A stretch of 11,066 nt of DNA, from the NCBI GenBank assembly GCA_031549195.1, contig JAVBQF010000004.1, positions 1 through 11,066 on the forward strand. The letters are read 5' to 3'. Positions 6,079-11,066 of this stretch are shown one piece after another (the first letter of the stretch is position 1; each line of letters starts with the position of its first letter). The notes below the pieces were generated by a model that did no database searches, was not told the DNA's origin, and worked only from the letters and a program-made list of their open reading frames with translations. The DNA comes from JAVBQF01 sp031549195. Lineage in GTDB: Bacteria; Bacillota_I; Bacilli_A; RF39; UBA660. Made by a program: the position numbers and the translations under genes.

Positions 6079-6639
6079 TTAATATACATTTATATTAGAT
6101 CTTTCTAATGTTGACTTTATTTGTTCTTGATCAGTAATTAAATCTCTTTTTACCTCTTGCCCTTTTACAACCTTATCAAAGCGATCATTCCCACTTAATG
6201 TAGTTATAAAAGATAAATTAATTCCTCTGTTGTATGCGACAGAATCTTCTGCTGTATTCTTACATTCTTCATCTGTACACGCTATTAAATGAGCATAAAA
6301 CTCAAGCTCACCTTTATCATTTTTTATAATAGCTACAAAGGACTTACTCTTGCAATATTTAGTATCATATGGAGATTCTTCTACCTCACCAGTATTTAGT
6401 CTATCCAAAGTTATCACAGTTATTCCATTAGCATCAGGTTTTTTTATAGTTACATCCGCTCTTATCTTTTTTTCTGCTTCACTGATCATTGTTTTTGCAT
6501 CCGTAATATATATTTCCTTTTTATTTCTTTCAATTGTAGATAGTACATTTGGTATTGCTATAAGCATAATAACACCAAGTATTAATATTACCGCAATAAG
6601 CTCAATTAATGTAAATGCTTTTTCATTTATTTTTTTCAT
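6079..6639 (-). CDS. Type IV pilin-like protein with Ala at the cleavage site
   Basis: A 186-residue prepilin-like protein. The leader MKKINEKA is followed by FTLIELIAVILILGVIMLIA, a typical pilin assembly helix with Glu at mature position 5. The residue before the expected cleavage site is Ala8 instead of the nearly invariant Gly, which may slow or alter processing by the prepilin peptidase. The following part is charged and helical to about residue 65. It then holds a short sheet region with Cys96, Cys121 and Cys126 and a long polar C-terminal tail (about 130-186) rich in Asp, Lys and Arg. It lacks the LEKGG/SPFG motif of the other two pilins, so it is a more distant member, possibly a minor pilin or pseudopilin. 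The ATG follows GGTGAT. A strong promoter lies 25 bases upstream and the next pilin gene follows after 93 bases. Confidence 0.85.
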   Translation of the reverse strand: MKKINEKAFTLIELIAVILILGVIMLIAIPNVLSTIERNKKEIYITDAKTMISEAEKKIRADVTIKKPDANGITVITLDRLNTGEVEESPYDTKYCKSKSFVAIIKNDKGELEFYAHLIACTDEECKNTAEDSVAYNRGINLSFITTLSGNDRFDKVVKGQEVKRDLITDQEQIKSTLERSNINVY

Positions 6640-6663
6640 ATTATCACCATACCTTATAATAGG

Positions 6664-6692
6664 ATTATATCTTTTTTAATATTTTTTTTCAA
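6664..6692 (-). promoter_or_regulatory. Promoter of the 186-residue pilin gene
   Basis: On the minus strand TTGAAA (6692-6687), a 17-base spacer and a consensus TATAAT (6669-6664). The predicted start near 6657 leaves a leader of about 18 bases carrying the GGTGAT site. It follows the terminator of the PadR operon. Confidence 0.75.
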
Positions 6693-6730
6693 CAAAATTA
6701 TCTTTTTAATATTAGTATTTACACAAATTA

Positions 6731-6752
6731 AGAAAACACACTAAATAGTGTG
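6731..6752 (-). terminator. Probable terminator of the PadR operon
   Basis: CACACT and AGTGTG (6752-6747 with 6742-6737) form a 6-bp stem with a 4-base loop, followed on the minus strand by TTTTCTTAATTTG. It starts seven bases after the last gene of the operon. The stem is short, so strength is uncertain. Confidence 0.65.
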
Positions 6753-6758
6753 CAGTCT

Positions 6759-7244
6759 TTATCTAACATTCAAATTATCTTTATATATAGGATTTACAAT
6801 TATTTCAATATCTCCATAGTTTAAATAACCATAATTAAATATTTTTTTATCTTTAAGATTATCTATAAATACTTTTATATATTCTCTTATTGTAGTATTC
6901 CAATTATAGATTTTGGGATTAATATCTATTACTTTCTTACTTCCATAATTTGACTCATATAATTTTAAATCATAAACATTTTCTAAATAATTATATTTAA
7001 TTATAATTTTATTTGTTAAGTTTTCATCATAGACAATATTGTATGAGTATCTCTCATTAGTAGGTAGATTAATTACTATATTTTTTGAATCTTCTAACGT
7101 TACAGTTTTACTACCCAGCTTTAATTCTTCTGAATTAATAAATGGCTCATCAACATATTTATATTCCATCAATTCGAAGACACATATAACACTTCCAATA
7201 CCAACTAATACAATTCCAATAATAAAAGTTACTAAGTTTTTCAT
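6759..7244 (-). CDS. Single-pass membrane protein of the PadR-DUF1700 operon, function unknown
   Basis: A 161-residue protein I do not recognise with certainty. One hydrophobic segment (about 5-25) acts as a signal anchor and is followed by a polar domain rich in Tyr, Asn, Lys and Ile, probably extracytoplasmic and mostly beta-strand (TVTLEDSKNIVINLPTNERY at about 47-66). Its start codon shares one base with the stop of the DUF1700 gene (TAATG), with GGGAGG upstream, so its translation is coupled to that gene. Many PadR-DUF1700 operons end with a DUF4097-type beta-helical protein. The segment just quoted recalls the start of such a domain, but the protein is too short for a full copy, so this remains a guess. 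It is the last gene before a terminator. Confidence 0.75.
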   Translation of the reverse strand: MKNLVTFIIGIVLVGIGSVICVFELMEYKYVDEPFINSEELKLGSKTVTLEDSKNIVINLPTNERYSYNIVYDENLTNKIIIKYNYLENVYDLKLYESNYGSKKVIDINPKIYNWNTTIREYIKVFIDNLKDKKIFNYGYLNYGDIEIIVNPIYKDNLNVR

Positions 7245-8152
7245 TATCTTCTACCTCCCACTAAACTAAATAGGAATCCTACAAATGAGGAACATATAAA
7301 TATAAGACCAAGAAGTATTAGTGTTATTCCAGCAAATACTACTCCTTTTATCATTAAACCTATAAATACTGCTATTGCAATTGATAAACCAATTATCATG
7401 CATATAAATGGTATAGAGAATATAACTGCAAATATCTTAGCAATAATTAAACCAATAGATATTGGTTTGTCAGTGACTGGTTCTTTTTTATAAGAATAAT
7501 CATACTTATACTCATAATTATAACTATAGTCTTTTTCTTCTTTTATACTTTTTTTTGCAGTTGTATCCTTTTTCTTTGGCTTTGATGTTTCCTTTTCTTT
7601 AAAGAACATTGGCGGCTTATTATTAATAATGTTGTTGTAAGTACTATATATTATTGTAATAATAGCTATTACTCTTACTATATTAATTATTATTGCCCAT
7701 ATAATTACAAATGGATCAACAAATTCCCATGGACGTCCACCTAATATAACACTTCCTAAGTGATATATAACTGAAATTGCTAAATTAACAATAAATATTA
7801 AAAATAATGCTATTAATATTGACGCTAAAGTATTAGTGACATCAATATTTTTATCCTTAGATAAATTATTAAAGAAATTAACTGTTGAATCAACTAAATC
7901 TTTTATAAATTTAGATAATTTATTTGCTAAATCATTACTGCTATAATCATCTCTAATCTTATAACCCTTTAATATTTCTCTTGCAAGGTCTGTTGCATCT
8001 CCAAATCCTGCTACAGCTTCTTCTTCAGTTTTACCATCACTAATTTTTTCATCGATATGATTACTGTATTCCTCGATAATATCATCTATTTCCTCTTTTT
8101 CAAGAATAGACAATTTGTCCCTTAAAGTTTTTAAAAACTCTTTCTTATTCAT
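7244..8152 (-). CDS. DUF1700/HAAS domain multi-pass membrane protein
   Basis: A 302-residue protein. The N-terminal domain (1-65) has the HAAS/DUF1700 pattern: MNKKEFLKTL, LEKEEIDDIIEEYSNHIDEK and EEEAVAGFGDATDLAREIL. After it come about five hydrophobic segments (about 108-131, 143-172, 232-250, 252-269 and 272-298). Between the second and third lies a charged loop (about 180-228) holding YSYNYEYKYDYSY (209-221), in which tyrosine occupies every other position. Proteins of this type commonly sit directly after a PadR regulator and are thought to take part in sensing or controlling membrane stress; the exact role is not known. The start codon overlaps the padR 3' end by eight bases and uses a GGAG inside padR, so the three genes form one coupled operon. 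Confidence 0.9.
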   Translation of the reverse strand: MNKKEFLKTLRDKLSILEKEEIDDIIEEYSNHIDEKISDGKTEEEAVAGFGDATDLAREILKGYKIRDDYSSNDLANKLSKFIKDLVDSTVNFFNNLSKDKNIDVTNTLASILIALFLIFIVNLAISVIYHLGSVILGGRPWEFVDPFVIIWAIIINIVRVIAIITIIYSTYNNIINNKPPMFFKEKETSKPKKKDTTAKKSIKEEKDYSYNYEYKYDYSYKKEPVTDKPISIGLIIAKIFAVIFSIPFICMIIGLSIAIAVFIGLMIKGVVFAGITLILLGLIFICSSFVGFLFSLVGGRR

Positions 8153-8465
8153 TTCCTATCTCCTTTATATATTTATTTACACTATCAGAAAAACTGATCC
8201 ACTCATCTAACAGTTCTTTTTTTCTTTTAAGCCCTACTTCTGTTAACTTATAATACTTTCTTGGTGGACCTCCAGTTGATTCAACTAAGTATGTATCACA
8301 TAACTTATCATTTGTAAGTCTTTTCAATATTGGATATATAGTTCCTTCATTAACATCAATTATTTTTGAAACATCATTGACAAGTTCATATCCATACATA
8401 TCCTTTTCACTAACGGCACATAGCACAATAAGCTCTAGTACACCCTTTTTGAATTGGGTAACCAA
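8145..8465 (-). CDS. PadR-family transcriptional repressor
   Basis: A 106-residue winged-helix DNA-binding protein. Typical PadR blocks are KKGVLELIVLCAVSEKDMYGYEL (written in part: GVLELIVL at 8-15, MYGYEL at 23-28), EGTIYPILKRLTNDKL (40-55) for the recognition helix and GGPPRKYYKLTEVG (65-78) for the wing. A short C-terminal helix (about 79-103) should form the dimer interface. This is the short subfamily usually paired with DUF1700. The start is TTG at 8465-8463, nine bases after AAGGAG; no ATG fits. It is the first gene of a three-gene overlapping operon. Its promoter contains a perfect dyad over the -35 and spacer, so autorepression is likely. The inducer cannot be read from the sequence. 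Confidence 0.93.
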   Translation of the reverse strand: MVTQFKKGVLELIVLCAVSEKDMYGYELVNDVSKIIDVNEGTIYPILKRLTNDKLCDTYLVESTGGPPRKYYKLTEVGLKRKKELLDEWISFSDSVNKYIKEIGNE

Positions 8466-8482
8466 CTATATCAACTCCTTTC

Positions 8483-8523
8483 ACTACTATAATATACCTA
8501 CTACTATGTATTGTCAAGTAGTA
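8483..8523 (-). promoter_or_regulatory. Promoter and candidate operator of the padR operon
   Basis: On the minus strand a perfect -35 TTGACA (8517-8512), 17 bases and TATTAT (8494-8489). TACTACT and AGTAGTA (8499-8505 and 8517-8523) form a perfect 7-bp dyad with an 11-base centre that covers part of the spacer and the -35. The half-site occurs again as ACTACTAT at 8483-8490, overlapping the -10, and at 8500-8507. This arrangement suits blocking of RNA polymerase by a PadR dimer; binding itself is inferred. Confidence 0.7.
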
Positions 8524-8532
8524 AAATAATTA

Positions 8533-8558
8533 AAAAGCAAAATATCATTTTTGCTTTT
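8533..8558 (-). terminator. Terminator of the Ig-like/glycine-rich gene
   Basis: A perfect 10-bp stem AAAAGCAAAA/TTTTGCTTTT (8549-8558 with 8533-8542) and a 6-base loop, followed on the minus strand by TTAATTATTTT. The stem begins inside the stop codon of the gene ending at 8557. Confidence 0.8.
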
Positions 8559-11066
8559 ATTGACTAACAAGAGTTATTTTAGCATAACCATTACCTGAAC
8601 GAGCACCTGCAGTCATTGACATGCTAGTAAATACTTTTCCAGAAAAGTGATTTGCCTGTCCCGTATGTGTACCACTTGAATTAACTGCATTACATCCAGG
8701 ATATCCTGAAATGAATGATGAACCGCCGCCTCCACCTTTATTATCACCTAATGCCCAGCTTGAACCAGCTCCACCGTACCAGCCTGAACCTCCGCCACCA
8801 ACCGCTTCTGGAGCAGAGGAACCACCAAATCCAAATCCTCCTGCATTACCGTTTTTTGTTAAACCAGTTTGTATTCCACCACCAGTTGTTTGAGTTCCTC
8901 CAGTTCCGCCGCCAGATGTATGAAGCCCAGTTAATGTCCCACCATGACCTCCATTAGTAATTGAAGCACACGCCCCGCCGCCGCCGCCGCCACCTGAAAC
9001 CATTATTCTATTTGTTAAGCCAGTGCCACCAAATCTGACGTCAGTAGCTCCGCCACCGCTACCGCCACTATCGCCACACCCACTAATTCTATATCCGCTG
9101 CCGCCGCCATTCCATCCACCTGCAACTACTCCAAGTGTCCATGATATTGTTCCAGATCCGCCAACATAAAAATATAATACCTCTCCTTTATTTAATATTA
9201 TATTACCTTTTGTATAGGCTCCCAAGCCCATATTTGAAAATGCTGCTCCACCCTGAGCACCCCAAAGTTCAATTGCATAAGTTCCAGTACCTGGTACTGT
9301 AAATGTTTGTGATCCTCCTGTATATCCAAATGTATAAGTAGTTCCTGCTGCTATTGCAGCTTCTACTGCTACTGTTTTAGAACAACTTGCAGTGTTTCCA
9401 GCACTATCTTTTACATATCCATATACTGTTGCATTCCCAACTGATGATAATGTATATGATGTACTACTGTTATAGGTTGCTGTTGCACTATTTGTTAGGC
9501 CATATGATCCTACTCCTGATAAGGTATCTGTCTTACTCGCCCATGTTACTGTATCTCCTACTATTACTCCAGAGTTATTTAATGAACACGTTGGTACTGT
9601 TGTATCTTTCTTAACTGCTATATTACATGTCCCTGTATTCCCTGCATTATCTTTTACATATCCATACCATGTTGTACTTGCAGTATCCACACTCTGTGTT
9701 CCACTTACCAAACTATTATAGGTTACTGTTGTACTTGCTAACATCCCATATGATGCTATCCCACTTGTCGCATCAGTTCTTGTTAAACCTAATACCACAT
9801 TACTCTTATACCAACTATTATCTCCTATTGTTCCAGTTGTTACTGATATACTACATGTCGGTACTACTGTATCTTTCTTAACTGCTATATTACATGTCCC
9901 TGTATTCCCTGCTTTATCTTTTACATATCCATACCACGTCACACCAGCACTATCCGCACTCTGTGTACCCGTTGCTAAACTATTATATGTTACTGTTGTA
10001 CTTGCTATCATTCCATATGATGCTATCCCACTTGTCGCATCAGTTCTTGTTAAACCTAATGCCACATTACTCTTATACCAACTATTATCTCCTATTGTTC
10101 CGCTTGTTACTGCTATACTACATGTCGGTACTACTGTATCTTTCTTAACTGCTATATTACATGTCCCTGTATTTCCTGCTTTATCTTTTACATATCCATA
10201 CCATGTTGTACTTGCACTATCCGCACTCTGTGTCCCTGTTGCTAAACTATTATATGTTACTGTTGTACTTGCTATCATTCCATATACATCTATTCCACTT
10301 CCATTTGTGTTATCACTTCTTGCTAGACTTAATGTTACATTACTCTTATACCATCCATTTTCTCCCATTGTTCCTGCTGCTGTAACACTACACTCTGGTG
10401 CTGTCTTATCTATCTTTATATATGTACTCGCTACTTCTGATGGATTACCTAAATTGTTTATTGCTCTTACATATGCTAACTGGTTTCTCTCTACACTAAA
10501 GGCTGTTGTATTAAATTCATTACTATTTGAATTTTCATATCTTGTCCATGTCAACTGATCATAACTATACTCCCAACTTGATACGATAAACTCTCCTGTT
10601 ATTTTTAGGGTTAATATTATATTGTCTTTTGTCCAGTTTCCTCCACTTGGATTTACTATCTCTATCGCACTTTGATGACTACTATCTCTTTTTATATCTA
10701 TACTACATACTCCTACATTACCTGCTCTATCTTCTACTTCAGCTTCTACTGTTTTTGTTGCAAAGTTTGTATTATATGTTATACTCTCCTGTTCTACTCC
10801 TTCTATTCTTTTTTTTGTTATTCCACTTAAATTATCCTCTGCTGTTCTAAACTCTACTATTACATCGCTTGTATACCACCCACTTCCATCTAGCGTTCCT
10901 TTTCCTTCTAAGTCACATAGTGGTTCTGTCTTATCTATTCTTATATAGGTACTTGATACTTCTGATTCATTACCATTTCCATCCACGCTTTTTATATATA
11001 CTTGCTGTTCTCTTTCTAAACTAAATGGGGTTGTAATGTATTCTTCCATTCCTGAATTCTCATACA
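8557..11066 (-). CDS. Surface protein with Ig-like repeats and C-terminal glycine-rich domain (N-terminus off the right edge)
   Basis: An 836-codon open frame entering from the right edge; the first Met (11049) lies within a module and is not the real start. Two kinds of Ig-like module are visible. Type A (end of one at 11066-10918, a full copy at about 10665-10393) has W...YEYSYD..TW...YEN and ends STYI(R/K)IDKT. Type B (10917-10666, 10392-10123, 10122-9856, 9855-9589, 9588-9350) starts with Cys, has a WY pair and ends in VKDxAGNxGxC, so each probably holds a disulfide. From about 9342 the sequence becomes a Gly_rich domain of the type in ALK receptors: YTFGYTGGSQTFTVPGTG, then YAIELWGAQGG, long glycine runs, and NGYAKITLV at the end. 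No LPXTG sorting signal or membrane anchor follows. The 5' end matches the left gene exactly, so the missing N-terminus is probably a prepilin module. An adhesin-like role is inferred. Confidence 0.88.
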   Translation of the reverse strand, partial: YENSGMEEYITTPFSLEREQQVYIKSVDGNGNESEVSSTYIRIDKTEPLCDLEGKGTLDGSGWYTSDVIVEFRTAEDNLSGITKKRIEGVEQESITYNTNFATKTVEAEVEDRAGNVGVCSIDIKRDSSHQSAIEIVNPSGGNWTKDNIILTLKITGEFIVSSWEYSYDQLTWTRYENSNSNEFNTTAFSVERNQLAYVRAINNLGNPSEVASTYIKIDKTAPECSVTAAGTMGENGWYKSNVTLSLARSDNTNGSGIDVYGMIASTTVTYNSLATGTQSADSASTTWYGYVKDKAGNTGTCNIAVKKDTVVPTCSIAVTSGTIGDNSWYKSNVALGLTRTDATSGIASYGMIASTTVTYNSLATGTQSADSAGVTWYGYVKDKAGNTGTCNIAVKKDTVVPTCSISVTTGTIGDNSWYKSNVVLGLTRTDATSGIASYGMLASTTVTYNSLVSGTQSVDTASTTWYGYVKDNAGNTGTCNIAVKKDTTVPTCSLNNSGVIVGDTVTWASKTDTLSGVGSYGLTNSATATYNSSTSYTLSSVGNATVYGYVKDSAGNTASCSKTVAVEAAIAAGTTYTFGYTGGSQTFTVPGTGTYAIELWGAQGGAAFSNMGLGAYTKGNIILNKGEVLYFYVGGSGTISWTLGVVAGGWNGGGSGYRISGCGDSGGSGGGATDVRFGGTGLTNRIMVSGGGGGGGACASITNGGHGGTLTGLHTSGGGTGGTQTTGGGIQTGLTKNGNAGGFGFGGSSAPEAVGGGGSGWYGGAGSSWALGDNKGGGGGSSFISGYPGCNAVNSSGTHTGQANHFSGKVFTSMSMTAGARSGNGYAKITLVSQ
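8975..8991. repeat. CCG trinucleotide tract encoding polyglycine
   Basis: Five CCG units in a row, read as GGC glycine codons on the minus strand within the glycine-rich domain. It is the most GC-rich spot in the window. The unit of three keeps the frame if its length changes. Confidence 0.7.
9589..10392 (-). repeat. Three tandem Ig-like type B repeats of 270, 267 and 267 bp
   Basis: Units at 10392-10123, 10122-9856 and 9855-9589, each beginning at a Cys codon and ending with DTVVPT or DTTVPT. Units 2 and 3 have the same length and share long blocks such as GTIGDNSWYKSNV, LTRTDATSGIASYGM and GNTGTCNIAVKKDT. Unit 1 has one extra residue (NTNGSGIDV region). A fourth, diverged unit follows (9588-9350). 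Nucleotide identity between units is high, for example around 9601-9660, 9868-9927 and 10135-10194. Confidence 0.93.
11030..11066. repeat. 37-bp terminal direct repeat, identical to bases 1-37
   Basis: Bases 11030-11066 are identical to bases 1-37, and both copies are read in the same frame (VYENSGMEEYITT) within an Ig-like type A module. Base 11029 must be followed up to see whether this is a circular overlap or two copies of one gene family. Removing one copy leaves 11,029 bp. Confidence 0.97.

Noticed and set aside
8557..8710. LPXTG sorting signal at the end of the glycine-rich protein
   Set aside because: The last 50 residues hold no LPXTG-like motif, hydrophobic segment or basic tail.
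9627..10385. Plus-strand open frames opposite the Ig-like repeats
   Set aside because: They recur every 267 bases as mirror images of the real repeats, encode low-complexity Leu/Tyr/His-rich chains and have no ribosome binding sites.
9589..10392. Tandem repeats as a CRISPR array or other non-coding repeat
   Set aside because: The period of 267-270 bases, unbroken reading frame and protein-level conservation show that they are coding Ig-like modules.
1..11066. Reading the window as an 11-kb plasmid because its ends overlap
   Set aside because: There is no replication initiator, partition, mobilisation or toxin-antitoxin gene, and the content is chromosomal housekeeping (efp, rpmG, PBP2, nfo) in an order resembling Bacilli chromosomes. 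Circularity is kept only as an open question.
1..11066. Mycoplasma-type genetic code (TGA as tryptophan), suspected from the AT-rich composition and lack of TGA stops
   Set aside because: The tryptophans checked are TGG, and all housekeeping genes read at full length with the standard code. A reassigned TGA in such AT-rich DNA should appear as the main tryptophan codon.

Overview
The window looks like chromosomal DNA of a low-GC Bacillota, most likely a gut-type member of the Bacilli, an assignment inferred from gene families and composition. The DNA is very AT-rich. All tryptophans I checked are TGG; of the eleven complete genes or gene ends visible, ten stop with TAA and one with TAG, and TGA is not read through. 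This points to the standard bacterial code rather than a Mycoplasma-type code. Every gene except one small one (4242-4493) lies on the minus strand, so transcription runs from high to low coordinates.

Layout in transcription order. (1) 11066-8557: the C-terminal part of a very long surface protein with Ig-like modules, including three near-identical 89-90-residue repeats, and a glycine-rich (Gly_rich/ALK-type) end. (2) 8465-6759: a tightly overlapping regulatory operon of a PadR repressor, a DUF1700/HAAS multi-pass membrane protein and a single-pass membrane protein, with a near-consensus promoter that carries a dyad suited to autoregulation. (3) 6639-5431: two small type IV pilin-like proteins, each with its own promoter, closed by a strong terminator. 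(4) 5364-4486: endonuclease IV (nfo), meeting a convergent 83-residue YqfT-like gene; their 3' ends overlap and share a 17-bp palindrome. (5) 4168-858: a housekeeping run of penicillin-binding protein 2, a PPC/DUF296 protein, ribosomal protein L33 and elongation factor P, then a terminator. (6) 731-1: the N-terminal part of a second long gene with its own promoter, encoding a prepilin signal, a pilin module and the start of an Ig-like module.

The first and last 37 bases of the window are identical and in the same reading frame. Joining the ends would make one uninterrupted 1067-residue protein (prepilin leader, pilin module, seven Ig-like modules, glycine-rich head) on an 11,029-bp circle. 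The housekeeping genes and the lack of any replication, partition or mobility gene argue against a plasmid. I favour a chromosomal segment lying between two copies of one modular-pilin gene family, closed artificially by the assembler, but a genuine circle or a tandem duplication cannot be excluded from the sequence alone.

The biological theme is a type IV filament locus. Two ordinary small pilins sit near one or two giant modular pilins, in which a pilin module appears to carry a long, disulfide-rich adhesin-like array to the cell surface. No pilus assembly ATPase, platform protein or prepilin peptidase is in the window. No tRNA, rRNA, CRISPR array, insertion sequence or riboswitch was seen, and no gene-free stretch is longer than about 130 bases.
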